In this document: piece after piece, positions 34,130-42,547 of the stretch | Layout of the letters: every line of letters starts with the position of its first letter | Position numbering within the stretch: position 1 is the stretch's first letter | Origin: Bradyrhizobium manausense | GTDB lineage: Bacteria > Pseudomonadota > Alphaproteobacteria > Rhizobiales > Xanthobacteraceae | Direction of reading: 5' to 3' | DNA length: 64,000 nucleotides | NCBI RefSeq assembly: GCF_018129685.1 | Contig: NZ_JAFCLG010000014.1 | Span: 62,001-126,000, forward strand | Notes under the pieces: generated by a model | The model's input: only the letters and a program-made list of their open reading frames with translations | Databases searched by the model: none | Told to the model about the DNA's origin: nothing | Translations under genes and position numbers: made by a program

Positions 34130-34255
34130 GTCATGCTCCGTCTGATGCGTCCCCTATACGCAACATTAAGCATAGTGACCAGTTCAGCCACGCCGATACC
34201 CCCTCTTCACCACGCAACCGTTAACGTGGCGCGTTGATCGAAGACGGGTGAGATC

Positions 34256-35269
34256 ATGACTGTGCTAGTCACCGGCGGCGCCGGCTATATCGGAAGTCAC
34301 ACGGTGCTGGCGCTGGCGGAAGCCGGCGAGGACGTGGTCGTGATCGACGATCTCTCCACCGGTTTCTCCACCTATCTGCCCGAAGGCGTGCCGCTGTTCA
34401 TCGGCGATGCCGGCGACGAGAACCTGGTCGAAGGCGTGATCGCCCAGCACGACATCGAGAGCATCATTCATTTCGCGGGCTCGGTCGTGGTGCCGGAGTC
34501 GATGCGCGATCCGCTCGGCTACTACCGCAACAACTTCACCACCGCGCGCAACCTGCTCAACGTCGCGGTCAAGCGCGGCATCAACCGCTTCATCTTCTCC
34601 TCAACCGCCGCCGTCTACGGCAATCCGGACCAGGTGCCGGTGCCCGAGCACGCGCCGACGCGGCCGCTGTCGCCCTATGGCTCGTCGAAGCTGATGACCG
34701 AGATCATGCTGCACGACGTCGCTTCGGCCTACGGCATGCAATACGTGACGCTGCGCTACTTCAATGTCGCGGGCGCCGATCCGCAGGCGCGCATCGGCCT
34801 TGCCACCGCCGGCGCCACGCATCTGCTCAAGATCGCGGTCGAGGCCGCGACCGGCCAGCGCGCCAAGATCGACGTCTTCGGCACCGACTATCCGACGGAG
34901 GACGGCAGCTGCATTCGCGACTTCATCCACGTCACGGACCTGTCGCAGGCCCATCGCTCGGCGCTTGCTTACCTGCGCAATGGCGGCGCCTCGACCACGC
35001 TGAATTGCGGCTATGGCCGCGGCTATTCGGTGCTGGAAACCATCGATGCCGTGCGGCGGGTCTCGGGCCGCAGCTTCGCCGTGCAATACGCCCCGCGCCG
35101 GCCGGGCGACATCATGACCATGGTCGCCGACACCACCCGCATCCGCGGCCTGCTCGACTGGAAGCCGCAATACGAGGACCTCGAGACCATCGCGGCCCAC
35201 GCGCTGGCCTGGGAAGACAAGCTGTTCCGCGAGCGTCACGGCGAGCTCCGCCACGCCGTCTCGGCCTAA
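34256..35269 (+). CDS. galE: UDP-glucose 4-epimerase
   Basis: The 337-residue enzyme begins MTVLVTGGAGYIGSHTVLAL, with catalytic Tyr141 and Lys145 in SPYGSSK, and the family segments RYFNVAGADPQARIG and CIRDFIHVTDLSQAH. It interconverts UDP-glucose and UDP-galactose for LPS and exopolysaccharide. It is divergent from the core glycosyltransferase gene and 119 bases ahead of the exporter gene on the same strand. Confidence 0.95.
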   Translation: MTVLVTGGAGYIGSHTVLALAEAGEDVVVIDDLSTGFSTYLPEGVPLFIGDAGDENLVEGVIAQHDIESIIHFAGSVVVPESMRDPLGYYRNNFTTARNLLNVAVKRGINRFIFSSTAAVYGNPDQVPVPEHAPTRPLSPYGSSKLMTEIMLHDVASAYGMQYVTLRYFNVAGADPQARIGLATAGATHLLKIAVEAATGQRAKIDVFGTDYPTEDGSCIRDFIHVTDLSQAHRSALAYLRNGGASTTLNCGYGRGYSVLETIDAVRRVSGRSFAVQYAPRRPGDIMTMVADTTRIRGLLDWKPQYEDLETIAAHALAWEDKLFRERHGELRHAVSA

Positions 35270-35388
35270 AATCCACCCAGGCGCAAGCCCTTAATTGGGC
35301 TTGAAAACCTCGGCTTTAGCGGGCACAGAGGCCACTCGATCCCTGACGCGCGGGCAGGCTTCTCGCCTTGGCCGTCAATGGACACCGG

Positions 35389-37191
35389 ATGGCCCAGTTT
35401 CCAAAGAAAATCACCGACGATCCCTATGCGGCAATGGTCCTCATTCGCCGCCTGGTCATGGAACAGGGCATCGTCTACTGGCGGCGCTACCTCGTCGCCT
35501 TTGCGTTGATGGCAGCCGCCGCCGGCGCCACCGCGGGCGCGACCTACGTGCTCGGCCAGGTCATCAACCAGGCCTATGTCGACAAGAACATCCCGGGCAT
35601 CGCGATGTTCTCCGGCATCACGGTGATCCTGCTCTTCATCAAGGGCGTGGCGACCTACGGCCACATGGTGATCCTGACCAAGATTTCGAACGCGATCCTC
35701 GCCACCAACCAGCGCCAGCTGTTCGCCAAGCTGATGCGCGAAAGCGTCGGCTTCTTCTCCGAACGGCATTCGTCCGAGTTCCTGGCGCGGCTGACGGCCG
35801 GCGCCAAGTCGATCACCGACGTGCTGAACATGCTGGTCAACGCCATCGGACGCGACCTCATGATGCTGCTCGCCATGATCGGCGTGATGGTGTGGCAGGA
35901 TCCGCTGATGTCGCTGATCGGCCTTGTTGCGGTGCCGCCGGCGATGCTGGTGCTGCGCAAGCTGGTCAAGCGCATCAAGGGCCTCGCCTTCAACCAGTTC
36001 ACCGGCACCGCCGACATCATGGAGACGATGCAGGAATCGCTGCAAGGCATCCGCACGGTCAAGGCCTTCACGCTCGAAGAGACCATGCAGAAGCGCATCG
36101 ACGAGAACATCGCGATCGTCGAGCGCAACGCCAACAAGATGGCCCGGGTCGCCAACCGCTCCAATCCGTTGATGGAAATGCTCGGCGGCTTCGCCGTCGC
36201 CGGCTGCCTGCTTTACGGCGGCTACAGCGTGGTCGCGCTCAACGCCACGCCCGGCGCGTTCTTCTCGTTCATGACCGCGTTCCTGATGGCGACCGAGCCG
36301 GCCAAGCGGCTGGCGCGACTCAACATCGACCTCAACAGCCAGCTGGTCGGCGCACGCATGCTGCTCGAAGTCGTCGACAGCCCGGCGAGCGAGCATTCCG
36401 ACGACGACAAGCCGGCGCTGAAGCTCACCGATGCGCGGATCGAGCTGCGCGATGTCAGCTTCTCCTACCGGACTGGCGAGACCGTGCTCAATCGCATGAG
36501 CTTCGTTGCCGAGCCCGGCAAGGTCACCGCGCTGGTCGGCCCGTCCGGCGGCGGCAAGTCGACCGTGCTGGCGCTGCTGCTGCGCTTCTACGAGGTGACG
36601 CAGGGCGACATCGTGATCGACGGCCAGTCGATCGGCGCCGTCTCCCGCAAATCGCTGCGCGCCCAGACCGCCTATGTCGGCCAGGACGTCTATCTGTTCC
36701 GCGACACGATCCGCAACAACATCGCCTTCGGCAAGCCGGGCGCGAGCGAGAACGAGATCATCGAGGCGGCGAAAGCGGCCTGCGCGCATGAGTTCATCAT
36801 GGGCTTCCCGCTCGGCTACGACACGCCGGTCGGCGAGCACGGCACGCAGGTGTCGGGCGGCCAGCGCCAGCGCATTGCGGTGGCGCGCGCGCTGCTCAAG
36901 AACGCGCCGATCATCCTGCTCGATGAAGCCACCGCCGCGCTCGATTCCGAGTCCGAGAAGCAGGTGCAGGAGGCGATCGAGCATCTCTGCCAGAACCGCA
37001 CCACCATCGTGATCGCGCACCGCCTGCACACCATCATGCACGCAGACAGCATCCTGGTGGTCGAGGGCGGCGAGATCGTCGAGAAGGGCCGCCATGACGA
37101 ACTGCTGCGCCGCTCCGGCCGCTACGCATCGTTCTTCCGCCTGCAACATCACGACGCCGGCGCTCTGGCGCCGATCAGCGCTACCGCTTAG
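35389..37191 (+). CDS. MsbA-like ABC exporter (fused membrane and ATPase domains)
   Basis: This is a 600-residue half-transporter. Six membrane helices occupy about residues 30-320. The ATPase domain has Walker A GPSGGGKST (384-392), signature VSGGQRQ (488-494) and Walker B IILLDEAT (508-515). It would work as a homodimer in the inner membrane. MsbA, the lipid A-core flippase, is the best guess given the nearby envelope genes, but multidrug or other lipid exporters look the same. ATG at 35389 is preferred over an upstream TTG. Confidence 0.9.
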   Translation: MAQFPKKITDDPYAAMVLIRRLVMEQGIVYWRRYLVAFALMAAAAGATAGATYVLGQVINQAYVDKNIPGIAMFSGITVILLFIKGVATYGHMVILTKISNAILATNQRQLFAKLMRESVGFFSERHSSEFLARLTAGAKSITDVLNMLVNAIGRDLMMLLAMIGVMVWQDPLMSLIGLVAVPPAMLVLRKLVKRIKGLAFNQFTGTADIMETMQESLQGIRTVKAFTLEETMQKRIDENIAIVERNANKMARVANRSNPLMEMLGGFAVAGCLLYGGYSVVALNATPGAFFSFMTAFLMATEPAKRLARLNIDLNSQLVGARMLLEVVDSPASEHSDDDKPALKLTDARIELRDVSFSYRTGETVLNRMSFVAEPGKVTALVGPSGGGKSTVLALLLRFYEVTQGDIVIDGQSIGAVSRKSLRAQTAYVGQDVYLFRDTIRNNIAFGKPGASENEIIEAAKAACAHEFIMGFPLGYDTPVGEHGTQVSGGQRQRIAVARALLKNAPIILLDEATAALDSESEKQVQEAIEHLCQNRTTIVIAHRLHTIMHADSILVVEGGEIVEKGRHDELLRRSGRYASFFRLQHHDAGALAPISATA

Positions 37192-37227
37192 AGTTCCTCG
37201 TCAACCCAAGAGCCGCGAGATCGCTCC

Positions 37228-37929
37228 ATGAACGCCGCCTCCTACGTCATCCCGCTTCCGCCCCAGGCTTCGCTTCCCGTCGTCGGCGAGGCCGGCCGCT
37301 TTCCGGTGCGCCGCATCTGGTGCGTCGGCCGCAACTATCTCGAGCACATCCGCGAGATGGGCAATGACGAGCGGGCCCCGCCGTTCTTCTTCGCCAAGCA
37401 CGCCGACATGCTGGTGCCCGATGGCGCCACCATCCCCTATCCGCCGCTGACCAAGGATCTGCATCACGAGGTCGAGCTGATCGTCGCGCTGAAGAGCGGC
37501 GGCCTCAACATCCCCGCCGAGAAGGCGCTGGATCATGTCTACGGCTACGCGGTCGGCATCGACCTCACCCGCCGCGACCTCCAGATCGCCTCGCGCAAGA
37601 AGGAGCGTCCGTGGGAGATCGGCAAGTCGTTCGACGGTTCGGCCCCCGCCTCCGCGGTGCAGCCCGCATCGAAGATCGGCCATCCAACCAAGGGCAGGAT
37701 CTGGCTCACGGTGAACGGCAAGGAAGCCCAGACCGGCGATCTCGAGCAGATGATCTGGAACGTGCCGGAGACGATCTGGCAGCTCTCCCAGCAGGTGAAG
37801 CTCGCCGCCGGCGACATCATCATGACCGGCACGCCCGCCGGCGTGTCGCAGCTCCAGGTGGGCGACAAGCTCGAATGCGGCGTCGACGGTGTCGGTACGC
37901 TGAAGGTGAGCATCGGCCAGCCTGAGTAG
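37228..37929 (+). CDS. Fumarylacetoacetate hydrolase family protein
   Basis: The 233-residue protein is the short FAH type (acylpyruvase / isomerase-decarboxylase). The metal-binding acids are in HHEVELIVAL and YAVGIDLTRRDLQ, and GDIIMTGTPAGVSQLQVGD is the family ending. It probably cleaves a beta-diketo acid or acts on oxaloacetate-like compounds. It follows the exporter gene by 36 bases, but no functional link is evident. Confidence 0.92.
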   Translation: MNAASYVIPLPPQASLPVVGEAGRFPVRRIWCVGRNYLEHIREMGNDERAPPFFFAKHADMLVPDGATIPYPPLTKDLHHEVELIVALKSGGLNIPAEKALDHVYGYAVGIDLTRRDLQIASRKKERPWEIGKSFDGSAPASAVQPASKIGHPTKGRIWLTVNGKEAQTGDLEQMIWNVPETIWQLSQQVKLAAGDIIMTGTPAGVSQLQVGDKLECGVDGVGTLKVSIGQPE

Positions 37930-37942
37930 GCTCGATTCGTAG

Positions 37943-37968
37943 GGCGGATTAGCGAAGCGTAATCCGCC
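37943..37968. repeat. REP-like palindrome with GCGAAGCG core (left copy)
   Basis: GGCGGATTA and TAATCCGCC flank the core GCGAAGCG. A second hairpin, GCGGAATA/TATTCCGC, follows at 37993-38018 and reaches into the 3' end of the small minus-strand gene. A mirrored related copy is at 38227-38252. Confidence 0.85.
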
Positions 37969-38009
37969 ATCATGCTCGCCACGAGCGATAGCGCGGAATA
38001 TGCCTTCGG

Positions 38010-38195
38010 CTATTCCGCCGTCCTTCCTTCAGTGATCGAGAAGTCGAGCCCTTCACCCGTTCGGTCAACGAACAGGCGTGTTCCGTCTTCAAATTCGATC
38101 ATCACCTCTTGAGTCCGGTGGCGCTTAATTACCTTAACCGCTTTCCCACGAAGAAGGTCGGTCATCCTCACCGCTTCGTCGTCCATATCGACCAT
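38010..38195 (-). CDS. Small hypothetical protein between REP-like palindromes
   Basis: The 61-residue protein starts MVDMDDEAVRMTDLLRGKA and contains EVMIEFEDGTRLFVDR, which looks like a small beta-barrel or SH3-like fold. AAGGA lies seven bases before ATG 38195; an ATG two codons upstream is too close to that site. The gene is bracketed by palindromes at 37943-37968 and 38227-38252. No function is known to me. Confidence 0.65.
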   Translation of the reverse strand: MVDMDDEAVRMTDLLRGKAVKVIKRHRTQEVMIEFEDGTRLFVDRTGEGLDFSITEGRTAE

Positions 38196-38226
38196 TTGCA
38201 TTTCCTTTCCGATATCGACAGCGAAT

Positions 38227-38252
38227 GGTGGATTACGCTTCGCTAATCCACC
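38227..38252. repeat. REP-like palindrome with GCGAAGCG-type core (right copy)
   Basis: GGTGGATTA and TAATCCACC flank the core CGCTTCGC, the complement of the left copy's core. It is the inverted partner of the element at 37943-37968, on the other side of the 61-residue gene. Confidence 0.85.
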
Positions 38253-38259
38253 CTACGCG

Positions 38260-38718
38260 CTACCAGGCCTTCACCGGCCGATCGGCGTGGCTGGTCTGCG
38301 GAACGCCGCGATTGAGCGACATGTGCGAATGCACGCACAGCCAACCATCCCCCTCTCTCGAAAACACCATGGTGGCGCGGCCGGGCCGCGGAAACGCGCT
38401 GCCATCGGGATGATAGCCCGTGCTTGTCCACGGCGCGATCACGGTCGCAGTGGCACCATCGGCTGACGCCAGAACCCTGGTCTGATCGAGCACAAAGCGG
38501 AAGTCGGTCGTCTTCGGCCAGACGTTATTCCATTGCGATGTGACCCATTGGTCCAGGCCGGGGATAACGTCGTTGTGCGTGCCGAAGGCAAGCACATCCG
38601 GGTGAAACAGCGGCCGCGCCGAGGCATAGTCGACCTCGCGGACATAACCTGAGAAAGTTTCCAGCCATCGGTGGAAAAATTGCGTAATCTCGGTGTTCGC
38701 AATCGGCAAGGAGGCCAT
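38260..38718 (-). CDS. NTF2-like (SnoaL/DUF4440 type) protein
   Basis: The 152-residue protein has the cone-shaped NTF2 pattern: a helical start (FFHRWLETFSGYV), then FHPDVLAFGTHNDVI, and a closing strand pair with TMVFSREGDGWLCVHSHMS. Members include small isomerases, hydrolases and binding proteins, and no catalytic set singles one out. ATG 38718 follows GAG at suitable spacing; an ATG four codons upstream is possible. It is divergent from tupB. Confidence 0.8.
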   Translation of the reverse strand: MASLPIANTEITQFFHRWLETFSGYVREVDYASARPLFHPDVLAFGTHNDVIPGLDQWVTSQWNNVWPKTTDFRFVLDQTRVLASADGATATVIAPWTSTGYHPDGSAFPRPGRATMVFSREGDGWLCVHSHMSLNRGVPQTSHADRPVKAW

Positions 38719-38858
38719 TGCCAGCTCCATGTTCGGCGATTATGCGGCGGCAGTCTTGTTGCCATGGGCCGAACTGTCCAGCAAGACGAGCACCTGGGCC
38801 TCTCCGGCCCACTCGCTCGGTTTTGGCATTTCCTTCGCGCTTCGCTTAGAAGGGTGGA

Positions 38859-39554
38859 ATGAACGATTTCACCCAAGCCATCCAGCTCGCAGCGACGTTG
38901 ATCGGCCGTTTTGACCCGGAGCTACGCGGCATCATTGCGCTGTCTCTCGGGGTGAGTCTGACAGCAAGCGCCTTGGCGTTCATCATTGGCTCGCCGTTGG
39001 GATTGGCGCTGGCCATCGGTCGTTTTCCCGGCAGACAGGCCCTGATCGTAACCGCGAACGCCCTTCTCGGTCTGCCTCCGGTCGTCGTCGGTCTCGGCGT
39101 TTATCTGCTGCTCTCCCGCTCAGGGCCGCTCGGCTCGCTCGGGATCCTGTTTACCCCAGCGGCGATGATCCTCGCGCAGGCGATCCTCGGCATTCCGATC
39201 GTGGTCGCCCTGGTGCATCGCATGACGGTAGACCTCTGGGCGACCTACGGCGAGGCCTTGCTGGTTGATGGCGCCTCGCATATCCGGGCCGCAGCTTCGC
39301 TCATGAACATTGGCCGCGAGGGACTGGTCGTCGCGTTTCTTGCTGCATTTGGCCGGGCTATTGCCGAGGTCGGCGCGATACTCATCGTCGGCGGCAACAT
39401 ACGCGGTTACACGCGAACAATGACGACGGCCATCGCGCTGGAGACGAGCAAGGGAGAATTGAGCTTGGCGCTTGCCCTTGGCATCATCCTGATCGCCCTG
39501 TCGATGACCGTCAGTGCGTTCAGCCACATGTTCGGGCGCACCTTGAGGCACTGA
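38859..39554 (+). CDS. tupB: Tungstate ABC transporter permease TupB
   Basis: The 231-residue inner-membrane protein has five to six helices and the permease coupling loop EALLVDGASHIRAAASLMN. The TupB-type regions are LLGLPPVVVGLGVYLLLS and AIAEVGAILIVGGNIRGYTR. With TupA it would import tungstate, possibly molybdate. AGGGTGGA precedes the ATG. The ATPase gene tupC, normally adjacent, is missing: tupA is followed by a gene on the other strand. Confidence 0.92.
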   Translation: MNDFTQAIQLAATLIGRFDPELRGIIALSLGVSLTASALAFIIGSPLGLALAIGRFPGRQALIVTANALLGLPPVVVGLGVYLLLSRSGPLGSLGILFTPAAMILAQAILGIPIVVALVHRMTVDLWATYGEALLVDGASHIRAAASLMNIGREGLVVAFLAAFGRAIAEVGAILIVGGNIRGYTRTMTTAIALETSKGELSLALALGIILIALSMTVSAFSHMFGRTLRH

Positions 39555-39586
39555 GACAGCGGATGATGATTGCAAGGAGTTCATAG

Positions 39587-40420
39587 ATGGGCCGATGGTT
39601 CAGCGCGATCGCTGCCGGGATTGCAGTTCTTTTGAGGTTGCTGTGCGCTCCCGTCTCGGCCCAGGATCAGACGATCATTGTCGCCTCGACGACCTCGACA
39701 CAGGATTCGGGATTGTTTGATTACCTGTTGCCGATCGTCCGGGACAAGACCGGCGTCGACGTCAAGGTCCTCGCGCAAGGAACCGGGCAGGCCCTTGATA
39801 CAGCGCGACGGGGTGACGTTGATGTCGTATTCGTCCATGCCAAGTCGGCCGAAGAAAAATTCCTCGCCGAAGGATTCGGCGTCAAGCGCTATCCCGTCAT
39901 GTACAACGACTTCGTTCTCATTGGGCCGAAGAACGATCCCGCAGGCATCAGGGGTCTCGACGTGATCGCCTCGCTGCAAACCATAGAGAAGCAAGCGGCT
40001 CCCTTCATCTCCCGTGGCGACAGATCAGGCACGCACATCGCCGAGCTTGCACTTTGGAAGGACGCGGGCATCGACGTTACGAAGGATCGCGGCAGCTGGT
40101 ACAAGGAGATTGGTCAAGGGATGGGAGCCGCGCTCAACGTCGCGTCGGCATCCAATGCCTACGTCCTTGCAGACCGCGGCACCTGGCTCGCTTTCAAGAA
40201 TCGCGGCGATCTTGCGATCCTTGTCGAAGGCGACAAGCGACTTTTCAACCAGTACGGCGTGATGCTGGTCAATCCAGCCAAGCATCCAACAGTGAGGAAA
40301 GAGGCCGGCCAACGCTTCATCGACTGGCTTGTCTCACCAGAGGGACAGAAAGCGATCGCAGGCTACAAGATCGGAGGGCAACAGCTCTTCTATCCAAATG
40401 CGAACGATCCGGGGGCCTGA
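39587..40420 (+). CDS. tupA: Tungstate-binding periplasmic protein TupA
   Basis: The 277-residue protein has a Sec signal peptide (about residues 1-25) and the TupA oxyanion motif STTSTQDSGLFDYLLP, then GDVDVVFVHAK and SRGDRSGTHIAEL. These bind tungstate with very high selectivity in known members. AAGGAG lies before the ATG and the gene is 32 bases after tupB. It could supply metal to molybdo- or tungsto-enzymes such as the hydroxylase at 5948-8257, though nothing in sequence links them. Confidence 0.94.
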   Translation: MGRWFSAIAAGIAVLLRLLCAPVSAQDQTIIVASTTSTQDSGLFDYLLPIVRDKTGVDVKVLAQGTGQALDTARRGDVDVVFVHAKSAEEKFLAEGFGVKRYPVMYNDFVLIGPKNDPAGIRGLDVIASLQTIEKQAAPFISRGDRSGTHIAELALWKDAGIDVTKDRGSWYKEIGQGMGAALNVASASNAYVLADRGTWLAFKNRGDLAILVEGDKRLFNQYGVMLVNPAKHPTVRKEAGQRFIDWLVSPEGQKAIAGYKIGGQQLFYPNANDPGA

Positions 40421-40430
40421 GCCGAAGCGA

Positions 40431-41360
40431 TCAGGCCAATGCCGAATACACGATGAGACCAAGAACCAGAGCGGTCAGCGAGTACTTCAGCGTGTAGTAC
40501 ACGTTCCGGTTCCACTCCTTGACCTTGCGGCTGCCGAGATGGATCTCGTAGAGCTTGCCGAACACCTTGTTCAGCACGCCGACATTCTCGCCCTCGACGT
40601 TCTGGGTCGCGGACGCCTTGACGATGTGATGGCTGACCCAGCGGTTGATCGCAGTCATGAAGCCGTACTTCATCGGGCGTTCGACGTCGCAGAACAGGAT
40701 GATGCGGTTGACGTCGGTCTGGTTTTCGGCGCTGTGGATGAAGGTTTCGTCGAACATGAAAGCCTCGCCGTCGCGCCAGACGCATTCAACGCCGTCGACG
40801 AGGATGCGGCACTTGTTGGAGTTCGGCGTGACGAGCCCGAGGTGATAGCGCAGCGAGCCCGCGAAGGGATCGCGGTGCGCACCTAACTTGCCGCCCGGGG
40901 GTAGCATCGCGAACATTGCGCCATGCACGCTCGGGATCGACTTGAGCAATTCCACGGTCTTCGGGCACAGCGTGTTCGCCGACGGCAGGAAGTCGTCGTA
41001 CCATTTCAGGTAAAACCGCTTCCAGCCGCTCTTGAAGAACGAGTAGAAGCCCCAATCGTTGTTCTTGGCCGCGGCGCGGATGAAACCCTCGTCGAACAGG
41101 CGGACGGCCTCATCGCGGATGGTCTCCCAGTTTTCGCCGAGCGGTTTGAGCTCGGGAAACTGCTCGACCGAGATCACCGGCTTGTTCGGCACGGCTGATC
41201 CCGCGTACATCAGCACGTTGTAGGGCGCGAGATAGGTCGAGTGATCGCCGAGCTGGCGCGCAAAGCGAAGCCGCTGCTTGCCGCGGAAGTGAACGTAAAT
41301 CGTCGATGCCGCAAGCACATACAAAATGACGAGTTGCGGTGCAAAAAGCTGCTTCAGCAT
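40431..41360 (-). CDS. Aspartyl/asparaginyl beta-hydroxylase family dioxygenase (LpxO-like)
   Basis: The 309-residue protein has an N-terminal helix (PQLVILYVLAASTIYVHF) and a C-terminal helix (SLTALVLGLIVYSALA). The Fe(II) ligands are H162 and D164 in AHRDPF, with H209 in ETFIHSAEN. Membrane-anchored members of this family include LpxO, which 2-hydroxylates lipid A acyl chains; that fits an organism with complex lipid A but is inference. The 3' end converges with tupA across ten bases. The start is set by the first helix. Confidence 0.87.
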   Translation of the reverse strand: MLKQLFAPQLVILYVLAASTIYVHFRGKQRLRFARQLGDHSTYLAPYNVLMYAGSAVPNKPVISVEQFPELKPLGENWETIRDEAVRLFDEGFIRAAAKNNDWGFYSFFKSGWKRFYLKWYDDFLPSANTLCPKTVELLKSIPSVHGAMFAMLPPGGKLGAHRDPFAGSLRYHLGLVTPNSNKCRILVDGVECVWRDGEAFMFDETFIHSAENQTDVNRIILFCDVERPMKYGFMTAINRWVSHHIVKASATQNVEGENVGVLNKVFGKLYEIHLGSRKVKEWNRNVYYTLKYSLTALVLGLIVYSALA

Positions 41361-41589
41361 ATCCCCAAGTTCCCGAGTGACCCAGCCGGGGACGTGATCT
41401 ACTCCGACCCGGCCCGACCGGCAAGCTATTGGCGTGCTCCCCGGGCCGCTCCACAGGTTGTGAATGGGCCGGCCCCATGCCCTGCCGTGCACAATTACAA
41501 AGCGCAACCGGCGCGACGTCAATCCCGGCGTTGCGCGCGGGCGGCCACATGGTAACGTGGTTCCACAAGTCCGGACTGCGGGGTGCGTC

Positions 41590-42216
41590 TTGGGGAAGTG
41601 GCGGTTGTTGGCGGGCTGTGCGCTCGCGCTGTTTGTGCTCGGAATGCCCGCATCCGTGACCGGTCAGGGCGCTCCGCCTCAACAGGCCAAGACTCCGGAT
41701 CCGGAGCTTCGCGGCGAGTGGCTGAGGGCCGGACCAGGATTCGCCTGCAGGGTTGCGGCCGGGAAGCGCATCGCGGCACCCGAGCCCGAGGTCCTCAGCT
41801 ATGCATGCCAACGCATGGGTGCGCTCGGCGTCGGCATCTCGGAGGCATCACTCAAAGCCGTGCTCGGCGAACCGCACCACAGGATGCCGCCGGAACGCAA
41901 TGGCACGGCCTATGTGTACTTCCTCGGCAAGCCCAACCAATATCCCTATCTCGCCGCGACCGTGAACGCGAGCCGCGTGGTCGCGCTTCAAATCAGCGGA
42001 GAGGCACCGGCAGCCGCCTACAGCTTCAACCAGATCAATCTCGGCGACAGCACCGAGAAACTCCTGGCGCAGTTCGGCAGCCCCTTCCATGTCGGCCCAA
42101 GCGGACTCGAGAAAACCGAGCTCTGGACCTACGGACCGTGGCCGTTCTCGTTCGAGGTGCGGGGCGACCGCGTCACCTCGATCCGGATCACCGATCCGAC
42201 CGTCGGGACACAATAG
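41590..42216 (+). CDS. Secreted hypothetical protein with two BamE/SmpA-like units
   Basis: From the TTG at 41590 (GGGG six bases upstream) the product has 208 residues and a good signal peptide (WRLLAGCALALFVLGMPASVTG). An ATG at 41464 would add 42 atypical residues. The mature protein contains two similar modules: GISEASLKAVLGEP then AYVYFLG then VVALQI, and LGDSTEKLLAQFGSP then ELWTYGP then VTSIRI. The pattern resembles the small BamE/SmpA fold. Function unknown; it is divergent from the LpxO-like gene. Confidence 0.6.
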   Translation: MGKWRLLAGCALALFVLGMPASVTGQGAPPQQAKTPDPELRGEWLRAGPGFACRVAAGKRIAAPEPEVLSYACQRMGALGVGISEASLKAVLGEPHHRMPPERNGTAYVYFLGKPNQYPYLAATVNASRVVALQISGEAPAAAYSFNQINLGDSTEKLLAQFGSPFHVGPSGLEKTELWTYGPWPFSFEVRGDRVTSIRITDPTVGTQ

Positions 42217-42238
42217 ACACCAATTGCGCGTGAAGCAG

Positions 42239-42394
42239 TCACGCCCGCGACAGCGCCTGCAGACCCTTGAAAGTCAGGCGCTTGGGGTCGGTGACGCCGG
42301 CGAGATAGAGCCGGCGGATAAAGGCAATGACGGCGTCGCGGTCGCAATCGGTCAGCGCGACGACAGCGTCGACCGCGATCTTCTGGGCTTCCAT
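42239..42394 (-). CDS. Very small hypothetical protein (51 residues)
   Basis: This short gene starts at ATG 42394 behind a strong GAGGTGA site and ends with TGA at 42239. The product begins MEAQKIAVDAVVALTDCDRD and continues with AVIAFIRRLYLAGV; it looks like three helices and is soluble. Codon use fits the surrounding genes, and the strong ribosome site argues that it is real. No family is recognised. Confidence 0.6.
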   Translation of the reverse strand: MEAQKIAVDAVVALTDCDRDAVIAFIRRLYLAGVTDPKRLTFKGLQALSRA

Positions 42395-42547
42395 TGGGCT
42401 CACCTCGGCCTTGCGAGTAACCCCGGCCGGGACAGGCTAGGACTCATCCGTTAAATCGGCGTTAACTGTTTCGGAATCATGGCCGATTCAGCCCGGCGGC
42501 CGTATACGCAAAACAACGCATTGGCGGCCGCAACGCGGCCACGATGT

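Noticed and set aside
38719..38858. A Moco-type riboswitch before tupB
   Set aside because: No matching helices or conserved core were found; only a short GGCC hairpin is present.
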